64,000 bases of DNA from Glandiceps talaboti (lineage: Eukaryota > Hemichordata > Enteropneusta > Spengelidae). Made by a program: the position numbers and the translations under genes. Shown here in pieces: positions 37,828 to 57,220 of the stretch (its first letter is position 1; every line of letters begins with the position of its first letter). The DNA lies in contig NC_135560.1 in assembly GCF_964340395.1 (NCBI RefSeq), forward strand, positions 24,522,675 to 24,586,674, in the 5' to 3' direction. The notes under the pieces were generated by a model. It saw only the letters and a program-made list of their open reading frames with translations. It had not been told where the DNA came from and ran no database searches.

Positions 37828-38828
37828 ATGTAATGTATGTATGTATGTATGTATGTATGTATGTATTTATTTATGTATTTATGTATGTATGTATGTATGT
37901 ATGTATGTATGTATGTATGTATGTATGTATGTATGTATGTATGTATGTATGTATGTATGTATGTATGTATGTATGTATGTATGTATTTATGTATGTGCAG
38001 AAACAATTATCATATTTGATATTGTAGGGTAAAGGAATGTCTAAAGAAGCCAGAGAAAGACACATCTTTCAAGGTTAGTTCTGGGTACTATTTCATATGT
38101 AAAACGTATACAGTTACTGAGATATTTTAAATGTTAGGCCTCCAAATCCCATTAAAAAACCTAACCACAGACAAGTAAGTTACTTATCTGTGTCTAAACC
38201 AAAATGACAAAGGTTTTCCCGAAAGGAATTAATTTGCATTGCAGACAAAGTGTACATACATATAGCAATGAATTGATTAAATAATGATAGTCAAATTTAA
38301 CATGACGTTTTTCCACACTTTTCTCGAAGCACTTTACAATCATTACCCCTTGAACGTACCTATAACTCACAACGTTCATAGTTTCCTCAAATCCCTGTGA
38401 AGCATACAATAATTGATGTCTCTGTAAGCAAATACCACTTAATCATTCACATATTAATATTTAACCTACCAGGTGCCCATTTCTACAAATAGGTTTAAAT
38501 GTAAGTGACAGTGTATGTTTACTCCGTTTTCACAGCTTGTTTGTCGGACGATGCTTTCCGAACATTATCAAAGAATCTCGGAGACGAGGTAGATCATCTT
38601 GCGGTATATTTACAAGTCGGAGATACAGCTTTGCAGAAAATCAAGACTAACAACGACAGTACGAGAGACCAAGCCCTGCAAGTACTCATAAGATGGCGAC
38701 AGAAGTCCAAAGGCGAAAACGATAAAAAAGTGGGGCTACTACGTTCGGCCCTCCACAAATGTAAACGTTTAGACATGGCACAGAAAGTACAGAACGACTT
38801 GCGTGACGCCCTCAACTGGGGAGTGTAG
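30793..38828 (+). CDS. Helical / ZU5-like / Death-domain protein, paralogue A
   Basis: Eight coding exons: 30793-31096, 31345-32788, 34821-35148, 36033-36215, 36764-37041, 37320-37392, 38028-38073, 38536-38828 (TAG). Intron phases are 1,2,0,0,2,0,1; the exons total 2949 nt, giving 982 residues with no internal stop. Residues 1-583 are almost wholly alpha-helical, Ala/Glu/Lys-rich and coiled-coil- or helical-bundle-like. Residues about 690-800 look like a ZU5 domain: FAEVKVKSFESYAVL, a GG turn, SISIQPGCLSVPTDVSL, then FIRVSCAPKPKKAVRLTLV. The C-terminus (886-982) is a Death domain: an LSKNLGDEVDHLAVYL core, a K-I-K-x-N segment, and LIRWRQK as the helix-5 Trp region. ZU5 plus Death occurs in UNC5, ankyrins and PIDD; Death domains assemble signalling complexes. 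No signal peptide or membrane segment is seen. The full-length family name is not recognised. The ATG has A at -3 and G at +4. Confidence 0.85.
31254..31312. repeat. (AC)n microsatellite in paralogue A intron 1
   Basis: Pure AC run about 30 nt before the exon-2 acceptor at 31344. It may also act as part of an extended acceptor region. Confidence 0.97.
32918..34370 (+). repeat. Interspersed repeat family 1, longest copy (paralogue A intron 2)
   Basis: In order: an imperfect palindromic head (AGCACAACTGAAC / GTTCAGTAGTGCT, 32922-32953), (CTGT)n, (GT)n to 33114, AACAACTTAAAGTCAAAAAC, two TACTGAGCAGAT blocks, then five or six 110-130 bp units with AAAAATGTATG..AAAT, CCATGACCACGCCC and ATAGCAACAGCCAAA. 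Shorter copies are at 565, 4325 and 14281. All are on the plus strand. Confidence 0.75.
37439..37997. repeat. (TATG)n microsatellite filling paralogue A intron 6
   Basis: Roughly 560 bp of TATG units with sporadic TATT, GTAATG and GTGTGT interruptions, inside the 635-bp intron 37393-38027. Confidence 0.97.
38325..38490 (-). mobile_element. Degenerate second copy of the tRNA-derived SINE
   Basis: GAAGCACTTTACAATCATTA, TTTCCTCAAATCCCTGTGAA, GCATACAAT and AACCTACCAGGTGCCCA parallel the body of the SINE at 3353-3710 in order and spacing. The tRNA head is missing. It lies in paralogue A intron 7. Confidence 0.6.
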
Positions 38829-39495
38829 CTCGGTAGCTTTTAGATACTCTGTATATTCGTTTTCATGATGCGACGAGACGTTGTTCATAGACAGACTAAT
38901 CGATTTAATGACTGATGACGATAAACACGTCACTTGATGTGGCTGGAATGGCACACAGTTGGAAAGTCTGTCATGTCAAAACATTTTAATTCAAATTATC
39001 ATAAACAATATTTATACTGTGCCGACCAACTAAAATCAGGCATGCTGCGACTGAATTTGTATTTGTCGTTTGAAAGTTGGCCATGTTTTAAATCTTACAG
39101 ACTCGATCCCAGCATCAGCAAAAACACTACTTCAATCATACATGTAAGAACACGATCGTATCAACTGCTGCCGATTTATAAAAATCAAAGATAATTTTCA
39201 ATGATTCAGGTTTAAATAATCAAAAAATATTGATCTTTTATCAGATGAATAAGTTGTATTATAAAGTAGAGATAAGATAAATTTGTATAAGACCAGTACT
39301 ATATTTGACATTTCTATAACTTCATTTCCAATTACTGTAATATATTTGTAAATTGTAATATCTGTTTCTGTTATTTTACGAGAGCTTGAATTGACGAATA
39401 TTCTATCATTGATACTAAACTTTAACATAGTATACGCGCCTTTATATTTTACTGTCATTGCATTCAAGAAAACTCAACCCCATTCTTTAGCTGAA

Positions 39496-41036
39496 ACTCA
39501 AACCACTATTTTCTAAAGTGATCTGAGGCTAGAATCCAGACCAAAACCAGCGGTCACTGTACTCAAACCACTATTTTCTACAGTGATCTGAGGCTGGAAT
39601 CCAGACAAAACCAGCGGTCACTGTACTCAAACCACTATTTTCTACAGTGATCTGAGGCTGGAATCCAGACAAAACCAGCGGTCACTGTACTCAAACCACT
39701 ATTTTCTACAGTGATCTGAGGCTGGAATCCAGACAAAACCAGCGGTCACTGTACTCAAACCACTATTTTCTACAGTGATCTGAGGCTGGAATCCAGACAA
39801 AACCAGCGGTCACTGTACTCAAACCACTATTTTCTACAGTGATCTGAGGCTAGAATCCAGACCAAAACCAGCGGTCACTGTACTCAAACCACTATTTTCT
39901 ACAGTGATCTGAGGCTGGAATCCAGACAAAACCAGCGGTCACTGTACTCAAACCACTATTTTCTACAGTGATCTGAGGCTGGAATCCAGACAAAACCAGC
40001 GGTCACTGTACTCAAACCACTATTTTCTACAGTGATCTGAGGCTGGAATCCAGACAAAACCAGCGGTCACTGTACTCAAACCACTATTGTCTACAGTGAT
40101 CTGAGGCTGGAATCCAGACAAAACCAGCGGTCACTGTCCTCAAACCACTATTTTCTACAGTGATCTGAGGCTGGAATCCAGACAAAACCAGCGGTCACTG
40201 TACTCAAACCACTATTTTCTACAGTGATCTGAGGCTGGAATCCAGACAAAACCAGCGGTCACTGTACTCAAACCACTATTTTCTACAGTGATCTGAGGCT
40301 AGAATCCAGACCAAAACCAGCGGTCACCGTACTCAAACCACTATTTTCTACAGTGATCTGAGGCTGGAATCCAGACAAAACCAGCGGTCACTGTACTCAA
40401 ACCACTATTTTCTACAGTGATCTGAGGCTGGAATCCAGACAAAACCAGCGGTCACTGTACTCAAACCACTATTTTCTACAGTGATCTGAGGCTGGAATCC
40501 AGACAAAACCAGCGGTCACTGTACTCAAACCACTATTTTCTACAGTGATCTGAGGCTGGAATCCAGACAAAACCAGCGGTCACTGTACTCAAACCACTAT
40601 TTTCTACAGTGATCTGAGGCTAGAATCCAGACCAAAACCAGCGGTCACTGTACTCAAACCACTATTTTCTACAGTGATCTGAGGCTGGAATCCAGACAAA
40701 ACCAGCGGTCACTGTACTCAAACCACTATTTTCTACAGTGATCTGAGGCTGGAATCCAGACAAAACCAGCGGTCACTGTACTCAAACCACTATTTTCTAC
40801 AGTGATCTGAGGCTGGAATCCAGACAAACTCAGCAGTCACTGTACTCAAACCACTATTTTCTACAGTGATCTGAGACTGGAATCCAGACAAACTCAGCGG
40901 TCACTGTACTCAAACCACTATTTTCTACAGTGATCTGAGGCTGGAATCCAGACAAAACCAGCGGTCACTGTACTCAAACCACTATTTTCTACAGTGATCT
41001 GAGACTGGAATCCAGACAAACTCAGCAGTCACTATA
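39496..41036. repeat. 64-bp minisatellite, about 24 copies
   Basis: The unit contains ACTCAAACCACTATTTTCTA, CAGTGATCTGAGGCTGGAAT and CCAGCGGTCACTGT. A variant with CTAGAATCCAGACC recurs at 39530, 39851, 40300 and 40621. The array begins about 670 bp after the paralogue A stop codon. Confidence 0.96.
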
Positions 41037-41631
41037 TACATTTTTCAAATAGAGATAAAAATGATCAAAAATGAAGTCATTTTACGATCTGACGAATAAT
41101 GTTTTAACCCTATGGAAATATAACTTCAAAATGGATGAACCAAAAAATTTAGTTTATTACTAATGTATATTTCAAAAGACCAGGACAAAACTTTCATAGT
41201 GACTTTGACATGGCATGACATGACATGACATAATTTCTATATTTTGAAGGATTTACCAAACATAAATTATACATAATATTTCTAAAATGTATAATATAAT
41301 AACTAGGCGAATTTAAAGATATTTACATCATGTTTTGAATACCTTCCAAAGGGTTCCTCGTTCTACAACGACCTAGTGAAGACTTGCTATGTCATAATAA
41401 TCTCCATGACAACACATAATTATCCACACGAACGTCATGTGTAAATATACTATGAAATTTTATCTTTTCTGAGATACGTAGTCATTTCAATGTATTTATA
41501 TGATATTTTCATGAAGTTTAAATTGTACAATTGGTATACACCGGTTTCATTCAAAATGAATAATCAAATTTCAAAGAAAAGTATTTTGTGTAAATTTGAT
41601 TAGTTTTAAGTAATAAAGGGTTTATAGGATG

Positions 41632-42862
41632 CAAGTTATGTTTTGACATTTACAGTGTTGTCAAGGGGCCACTAAGATGCAAGTTATATTTTGACATTTA
41701 CTGTGTTATCAAGGGGGCCACTATTAACGATGCAAGTTATGTATTGACATTTACAGTGTTATCAAGGGGGCCACTAAGATGTCAGTTATGTTTTGACATT
41801 TACAGTGTTATCAAGGGGGCCACTATTAACGATGCAAGTTATGTATTGACATTTACAGTGTTATCAAGGGGGCCACTAAGATGTCAGTTATGTTTTGACA
41901 TTTACAGTGTTATCAAGGGGGCCACTATTAACGATGCAAGTTATGTATTGACATTTACAGTGTTATCAAGGGGGCCACTAAGATGTCAGTTATGTTTTGA
42001 CATTTACAGTGTTATCAAGGGGGCCACTAAGATGTCAGTTATGTTTTGACATTTACAGTGTTATCAAGGGGGCCACTAAGATGTCAGTTATATTTTGACA
42101 TTTACAGTGTTATCAAGGGGGCCACTAAGATGCAAGTTATATTTTGACATTTACTGTGTTATCAAGGGGGGCCACTAAGATGTCAGTTATGTTTTGACAT
42201 TTACAGTGTTATCAGGGGGGCCACTAAGATATCAGTTATATTTTGACATTTACTGTGTTATCAAGGGGGGCCACTAAGATGTCAGTTATGTTTTGACATT
42301 TACAGTGTTATCAGGGGGGCCACTAAGATGTCAGTTATGTTTTGACATTTACAGTGTTATCAGGGGGGCCACTAAGATGCCAGTTATGTTTTGACATTTA
42401 CAGTGTTATCAAGGGGGCCACTAAGATGCCAGTTATGTTTTTGACATTTACAGTGTTATCAAGGGGGGCCACTAAGATGTCAGTTATGTTTTGACATTTA
42501 CAGTGTTATCAAGGGGGGCCACTAAGATGTCAGTTATGTTTTGACATTTACAGTGTTATCAAGGGGGCCACTAAGATGCCAGTTATGTTTTGACATTTAC
42601 AGTGTTATCAAGGGGGGCCACTAAGATGCCAGTTATGTTTTGACATTTACAGTGTTATCAAGGGGGGCCACTAAGATGTCAGTTATGTTTTGACATTTAC
42701 AGTGTTATCAAGGGGGCCACTAAGATGTCAGTTATGTTTTGACATTTACAGTGTTATCAAGGGGGCCACTATTAAAGATGCAAGTTATGTTTTAACATTT
42801 ACAGTGTTATCAAGGGGGCCACTATTAAAGATGCAAGTTATGTTTTGACATTTACACGACGT
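41632..42862. repeat. 49-50 bp minisatellite, about 25 copies
   Basis: The unit contains GTCAGTTATGTTTTGACATT, TACAGTGTTATCA and a variable G-run then CCACTAAG. A longer subtype reads CCACTATTAACGATGCAAG. Confidence 0.96.
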
Positions 42863-43029
42863 ATTTCAGGACGAGTGATGTTTTTTTAATGGTTTAGTCA
42901 TTTAGCACATCAACGTTTGAAGAATTTAAAATACACAGAGGTCAGGATTGTCGTGCTCAAGTTAGATGTTTGGAATAAAATATTAGGGAAGAACATGGCA
43001 AAGTATAAAACTGTAGTTGAGTTGGGTAG

Positions 43030-43676
43030 TACCACAACATACCCTATACAGCATATAGTACCACAATATACTCTATACAGCATATATTACCACAATATAC
43101 TCTATAGAGCATATAGTATAGTACCACAATATACGCTATACAGCATATAGTATAGTACCACAATATACTCTATACAGCATATAGTATAGTACCACAATAT
43201 ACTATATACAGCATATAGTACCACAATATACTCTATACAGCATATAGTATAGACCACAATATACTCTATACACCATATATTATAGACCACAATATACTCT
43301 ATACAGCATATAGTATAATACCACAATATACTCTACACAGCATATAGTATAGTACCATAATATACTCTATACAGCATATAATACCACAATATACTCTATA
43401 CAGCATATAGTATAGACCACAATATACTCTATACGGCATATAGTATAGACCACAATATACTCTATACAGCATATAGTATAGTACCACAACATACCCTATG
43501 CAGCATATAGTACCACAATATACTCTATACAGCATATAGTATAGTACCACAACATACCCTATGCAGCATATAGTATAGTACCACAATATACCCTATGCAG
43601 CATATAGTACCACAATATACTCTATACAGCATATATTATAGTACCACAATATACTCTATACAACATATAGTATATA
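43030..43676. repeat. About 29/34-bp minisatellite (ACCACAATATACTCTATACA)
   Basis: Units end in GCATATAG with or without an extra TATAG, giving two length classes. The array is highly AT-rich. Paralogue B's stop codon lies about 760 bp further right. Confidence 0.93.
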
Positions 43677-43825
43677 GTTAAATAGACGACAAAGTGTTGA
43701 ATATATATAACAATCAAGGAAAATTATACAATATAAAGAATAATCAGCACAATCTGAATATATGCAGTTTGTTTTTATCAAACATATAAAATTCAGCAAT
43801 GTTTCATAATGACACCCGTATCGCA

Positions 43826-43893
43826 ATCTGACAACCAGTGACGTTGCAGTCTGACAACCAGTGACGTTGTAATCTGACAACCAGTGACGTTGT
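43826..43893. repeat. Three-copy 25-bp tandem repeat
   Basis: AATCTGACAACCAGTGACGT is repeated three times with minor changes. Confidence 0.85.
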
Positions 43894-44436
43894 AATTTCT
43901 TTCTAATCCCCCATAGAGGGCGTCGGGAGTTTTTGAATTTTGCCAAATGAAGAAATATATGGTCGGTCGGGTCATGAGAAACAGAATTAAGATGTAAGTA
44001 AGGCCACCCTAATGTTTAATTACGTTCAAATATTGATGTAAGAATCTATCGGTATTTTGATAGCACTGTGAATGTTTTACATATATTATATATTTATATT
44101 AAGTGATTTATCAACACATGCAAAGCATGACGGCACGATCACTTATAGATGTTGTTTGGCCTGACTCTGATTTGGTTGTCCAATCGGTGGAAGAGAAGGG
44201 TGGGTTGTCAACACAAATCACCTGTAGGAGCCACTATGGATATTTTTGTCTACAACCTAAGTCATTACTCCAGTTTTCATTCTGTGTTTGAAACTGATTA
44301 CAATGAGGTGATAAATCTTATTAGAACCCCTTATTATACCCATTGTTTTGTCGGGTTAAACGTGAACAGTTTGCACAAATATTCTCAAACTTTCATCTAC
44401 CGGAATAACATTCAATGTTACTAGTATACATTGTAA

Positions 44437-51403
<6,967 letters not shown>

Positions 51404-51913
51404 GTCGTCTGGATTTGAAGTTTACTTGAATTAATATAGAATAACCAACAGGAAAAATACTTTGATGGAAGTATCTCAGGCTGGTACTGTAACATATGTT
51501 GTACTCTCGAGGTAATTCCGATTGGATTATAAGTACTTTAACATGTTTACCCAGTATTTCTGCTAATTGTTTATAAAATTCAGGTCCATGTCCCTACATG
51601 ATATTTGTACAATGTTAATAAGAACAAAAATTCCCTTTCAAAACAACTACATGTACTATAATTTATCAAGCGGTCGTAAACTCAAAATTCGTCCCCTGTG
51701 CGTCCTGTTTCACCAGTAACAGTACTAGTACCGTTGCATAAGTACTAAACGGAGAGTGGATTACAACATGTAAATTTTCCTCGAATTTTTGTTTTCATCA
51801 CTCTAGAAAGATTATCAGGAAGATGATCTGATATTCGCCCTTGGCATTGGTATTTTCGATACGGTTACAAGACAAGTTCGAGTTGCGAGATATTATAACT
51901 CTGTCGTTAATCA

Positions 51914-51996
<83 letters not shown>

Positions 51997-53570
51997 TATT
52001 CATAAATGGCAATGCATCCATTAAATGGCTTTTCATGCAATTGCAAGATAAAACAAATACAATACAGCATTACATGCATCCATTTATAGTATTATTAGTC
52101 AGGCAGCGCTAGAGAGGAACGTGAACAAGTGTTGCCGTAAAAGAGGCTGGTGGTTTACGATGGTGGACAATGTTAAATCACACCCTCAATCAAGTCGAAA
52201 TATGGATATCAGATAATTATGCAATTTAACGAAATGAGTACTTACTTTTGTTTTCACTTAGCCTTCTTAGTACCGATCAGCTTTTGTAAATAAACTATGT
52301 CGTAGGTAGTGAAATCAATGTAATTGTGTGTAGCTATTGGTCATGACACACTGGATATTAAGAAAACAAGTTAGTGCCTGTCTTCATCTGCTCTCGTGAT
52401 TAATTGAGAGATTTTGTGATCTGTAGCAAAAACCATACCAAAAGAACGTAAGAGTGTCGATGATATATAGATTGCTAACACGTATATGTGACACCGTTCT
52501 AGATGCAAAGTTAAGTAGATAGGTACAGTTGTATTTTCAATAAATATCATATATAACATCCTCCTATCTGTATGATCCCTACATTTGTTGTAATAAATAC
52601 ATATTGTAATCACATTATCTCCCTGACCTCAACTAATTCTAATAGATAACATACTATCTAACACGCCACATTTAGTATTTGAGACGAGGTGTTGATTGTG
52701 GTTGTCAGGTGGTCCTATCTCGATAAAGTGTACAGGCGATGACCGTTTATGATTGGAATCCGGACACAACATTTTGGCAAAAGATTTACATCCTTATGTG
52801 CATAGCATTACATCTAGTGCTTTGTTTTCCTCAGGTTGCCATGCTAACGACCTAATGGCATTGACTAAATGCCCAGCACGATCATTTTAAACTTGTGACG
52901 ACAAGTATTTGGGCTTAAAAAGTTAACCGTGATAAGTAATTGTTTTGTCAATTGTTTTATTTTTATCTTTTTACAAATTTTCATGATATGCAACAAAGGA
53001 CACACTAATTTACAGCAAGCTTATATACTTGTTAACTGCTTTAATAGCCTAAAAACTATGTATGTGTGGTGATAATGCACACTCCATACTTCGTAATGTG
53101 CACTGTATAATGTATAGTCCTGTGAAGGAAGTTTGTTTGCTATTTACAACCGTAAGATTAGAAGTGTTGTAACTTATATAGCTCGGAGCAGCTTCGTGTG
53201 GGTATACTAGCGGAGAGTACTCAACTTCAGTGACAAACGGCTATAGAATGCCCCACAATGAAACAAATGACAAACTACTAATTCTTTCAATGTGAGACCA
53301 AAGTTGTCATTAAAGCACTCTAAAACTATTTTGAACAAATTGAAGTGCAGCGAGATCAAAACAATAGTCGACTCCGAGTCCTTCTGTCATCAGGTAAATA
53401 ATTCAGATTATCAACGAAAGATGGCTAAACAAAAAAAGTGGCAGATTTGGGTATTCTATACTTACTTGTCAATAGGTGCTTCTGGAATGGATTAACAGCC
53501 CGAACTTTAGCTTCATGACGAAAAGTTGGAGGTTAAAGATCAACTTATTGAAGTGTAATGGTCCTATTGT
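51404..53570. other. Spacer upstream of paralogue B
   Basis: Contains the (ATT)n tract and a possible retroelement tail, and a strong minus-strand donor (CAAAA|GTAAGTACT, exon side ending 52246) that could end a 5' UTR exon of paralogue B. No coding gene is seen. Confidence 0.35.
51917..52110 (-). mobile_element. Probable LINE 3' end with (AAT)n tail
   Basis: Read on the minus strand, a CATTTATGAATAA stretch runs into about 26 AAT units. Non-LTR elements often end this way. No coding part remains. Confidence 0.3.
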
Positions 53571-53575
53571 ACTAC

Positions 53576-54157
53576 TGTCACAGATGACATATTTATATTT
53601 TCAGTAAACTTAATATTTTAACAACATCGCATGGCCTAGTTTGACTGAAAGGTCAAAAGACTGTCTCAAGGATATCGGATTTAGACCACACAGGATTCCA
53701 AGCATACTCGAATACATGAGACGACGGTCTGCATTTCATAAATATCTAGGATTCATAGTGATCATTCATCAATGTTTTAAAATTACTTTTAGGGCATCAT
53801 AACGCCCATGAAAACTCTATATGGAGTGCATTAATTATTTGGCCATTGGCCATGCGTTATGTATATTTAGACTTTAAGGACGTCACAATAAAGCACACTG
53901 CATGGGGACGGACAGGCACTTCAATTTTGGCTAGAGGACTTGGCTTCGCGGGAAGTCAATGAACGAGGCACTATGCTGGGTGCTTGCCTTCGTCTCGAGT
54001 GTACATTTACACACAAATTGTAGTCTGAGCTAATTCCCTTTAAAGTTCAAGTGTGATCCTGGTACGTACATACAGAAGTTGAGTCAGATATGAGATATGA
54101 GAGTGATTCGGGTGTTATTAATTGGTCTATCAACTGTGCTTGAACAACAGTAGTAAT
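53576..54157 (+). repeat. 5' LTR
   Basis: Matches 56637-57220. The main differences are a small indel near 54020 and the last 25 bp. Confidence 0.88.
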
Positions 54158-54262
54158 ATTGTTGGCGATCCGGGGCTTGAACAACAGTAGTGATATTGGT
54201 GGCGATCCGGGGCTTGAACAACAGAAAGTAATATTGATGGAGATCCAGGGCTTGAACAACCA
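54138..54262 (+). repeat. Triplicated LTR-end / primer-binding-site unit
   Basis: GCTTGAACAACAGTAGTAAT followed by ATTGTTGGCGATCCGGG occurs about three times with small changes (starting at about 54138, 54175 and 54213). Confidence 0.8.
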
Positions 54263-56636
54263 TTTGTGTGTATAATGAACCAAGTTTGAACCTTACGAAG
54301 ACTTACCGACAACCTTTAAGAAGAAAAGCACAACCCCACTGGTTGAGTAAAACAAATTAACACTGTAACGAAGAAACAATGATGCATGAGGAGAAAAAGT
54401 TTGTACAAAAAGGGATGCGGATCGGAGAAGATTCAAGAACTTTTCGAAAGGAAACTTTAACGATTATGTTCCAATGGTGGGAATGCTACATGAACTAGAA
54501 CTGATAACATTGCAGTAACGGAATATAACATTGCAGAAGGAGAGAATGTGTCTGAAAACGTGGAATTGTGAATAAACAAACAGCGATAGAGACTTTGACA
54601 AATGTTGCAGCAGTGAAATCTTCAACGGGGACCGAACAGCTGACAGGCGATTGGAGATATCGCGTATCGGACGCTGATGCAGACCGAAGCAGTTCGCATG
54701 TGAACTACATGTTTAAGACTTTTGAAGGACAAACAACTCATTAATCATACGGTAGTAGAGATTTGCTAAAGATTGGCATTATTTTTATTCCTCGAATTCA
54801 TTTCTATTCAAGATCAGCAATTTTTACTGTGTGTACAGAGAAATGTGTAAGAAATAATAATTGTATGCTCGATTTAGTTTGACGACAAACAATTTTTGAA
54901 ATCTATTTCTTTTATCAGAACCATTTCAGTGATGCTGTTTTACACCTCAATGGTCACTTACAAGCAGAAAGAATACTAATGATGATTTTTCTAGGGAGAA
55001 AATTTTAGTTTTAATAAGAATATTTATTGGAATATGGAGTATTGGAAACTCCTCGAAGTTTTATTGACTCTGAGTTATTGTGAGCCGAAAACGCTACAGA
55101 AATGCGTTGCTCACACGTTGAGTCGGACTGTGTGATTTAAGGTTCCTATGGTAAAGGAAGGAACCAAATTGATATAGTATTTTATTGAATCTGCTGTACA
55201 AGATAACTATTTGAATTCGAATTGGGTGTAAAACAGAGATCCGACCGAAATGAGCTGTGTTATTGTCTATACAAATTTCCTTTCAAATTCCGCAAGAATT
55301 TATGAAATTCCTCAGAAAGGACCATTATCACTTGAGCTGTGTGTATAATTTCTAGTGGTATTGATTCAAAGGGTATATTGAATTGCAATGAGAAAATTGC
55401 CAACCTACTTATGGTCAATCAGGTTACTTGTAATGAAAACTAAATTGACTTATTGGATTAATATTAATGGTCTTAATAGTTCTGTACAAGTCGTTAACAT
55501 ACTGAAGATGTCAAATTTTAAACATGGATGAACAGCTAAGATGCCTGTAATATTTAAATAATGACGTAGGGTTTCTTACACGACAATGATTGTGTTGGCG
55601 CAACTGACTTCTCTTGATGACTGTAACAGCTGATTAGTTAGTGTAACTTAAGGATAGCTGTAAGACAATACATTTAGGTCAGTGTTCTTGATAGCTGATA
55701 TCAGGGTGAAATCACAAGTTACTAGACTTAGATTACTTGAATAACATTGACTGGTTAATTTTGACTTCACTAAACACAGACGACGTCACTGACACATACT
55801 TTTATGCTACACCATTTTTCATAATATTGATTTCGTCTGTAGTTAAAGATATTTGGAAAATGATCACGAATATGGCATGCTGACGGTTTGTCAGTGACAA
55901 TTTTCAATATTGGCGTGATGAAATATTTAAGAGTTAATGTTTATTCATAGCATAGATATTTAATGTAATCATTTGATTTTACGAGACAGATACCTACATT
56001 CCTTTCAGATAGGAATACTTATGTTATAATTTAGTAATGGACACGATGAATCGGGTATAACTTGGTCAACATTAAAACATTCTCCTATTTATATTTCTTT
56101 ATGTTCAACTTTTAAATGCTGCAGATATAAAATTCCTAGCAAAGTTCTTTAGACCTGAGAATTCTATTGATGACTGTACTTGTCTGGTAGTGTTAATGAA
56201 AATAGAGGGGGCCCGAACAGTACGTTATGGATGGTCATATCTATCAGTATGATTGTGTGAATGATTGAAAAAGACTGGCCAGTCGAACGAATGTTTGTGA
56301 TGTGATTGAGAAGTACACAATTCAATAGCCAACTCAGGATATAATTATTCTACGATTCAATTTTCTAATTATCTGTGATGTCTCTCTTTGATGTCATTTA
56401 TTCATTAAAGTACATGTTGACGAAACAAGTATATCTGGTTCGGAATTTGAGATTTTAGCAATCTTAGTTTTCAAGGGTCGTATAAATTTTACATTTCTAA
56501 CACTACATACGAAACAGCATTAATTGCTTCTTAATTACTTCTTCTTTTCAATTTTCCTTTATGAAGGGTAAATTATTTTTTTTTAGATATTTTAGTCTGT
56601 AACGAGGGCGTTACAAATTTTGGAAAGAGGGGAAAG

Positions 56637-57220
56637 TGTCACAGATGACATATTTATATTTTCAGTAAACTTAATATTTTAACAACATCGCATGGCCTAG
56701 TTTGACTGAAAGGTCAAAAGACTGTCTCAAGGATATCGGATTTAGACCACACAGGATTCCAAGCATACTCGAATACATGAGACGACGGTCTGCATTTCAT
56801 AAATATCTAGGATTCATAGTGATCATTCATCAATGTTTTAAAATTACTTTTAGGGCATCATAACGCCCATGAAAACTCTATATGGAGTGCATTAATTATT
56901 TGGCCATTGGCCATGCGTTATGTATATTTAGACTTTAAGGACGTCACAATAAAGCACACTGCATGGGGACGGACAGGCACTTCAATTTTGGCTAGAGGAC
57001 TTGGCTTCGCGGGAAGTCAATGAACGAGGCACTATGCTGGGTGCTTGCCTTCGTCTCGAGTGTACATTTACACACAAACTGTGTAGTCTGAGCTAATTCC
57101 CTTTAAAGTTCAAGTGTGATCCTGGTACGTACATACAGAAGTTGAGTCAGATATGAGATATGAGAGTGATTCGGGTGTTATTACTTGGTCTATCAGCTGT
57201 GTGCGAAGATCAGTAGTAAT
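56637..57220 (+). repeat. 3' LTR
   Basis: Preceded by a polypurine tract and followed by the ACTAC target duplicate. Confidence 0.88.

Larger units (their letters stand above)
53576..57220 (+). mobile_element. Non-autonomous LTR retrotransposon (3.6 kb)
   Basis: Two direct repeats, 53576-54157 (582 bp) and 56637-57220 (584 bp), appear nearly identical by eye and both start TGTCACAGATGAC. A 15-nt polypurine tract (GGAAAGAGGGGAAAG, 56622-56636) lies immediately before the 3' LTR. A primer-binding-site-like TGGCGATCCGGGG lies just inside the 5' LTR (54163). ACTAC flanks both ends (53571-53575 and 57221-57225), fitting a 5-bp target duplication. Each LTR has an AATAAA (53887, 56948). The 2.5-kb interior has no open frame over about 60 codons and no gag or pol motif, so it depends on another element for movement. 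One oddity is that the inferred 3' end (CAGTAGTAAT) is not the canonical CA. Confidence 0.85.

Noticed and set aside
37269-38065. Many 60-245 codon frames of YVCM or YIHT repeats
   Set aside because: Products of the (TATG)n microsatellite read in every frame.
41744-42049. 101-codon frame with VLSRGPLRCQLCF repeats
   Set aside because: Arises from the 49-50 bp minisatellite; breaks where unit length changes.
43102-43586. Frames with YTICCIEYIVV repeats
   Set aside because: Arise from the 29/34-bp AT-rich minisatellite.
54163-54182. Exact tRNA identity for the primer-binding site
   Set aside because: The T-loop-like part sits about four bases too close to the TGG for a standard tRNA 3' end, so no specific tRNA can be named by eye.
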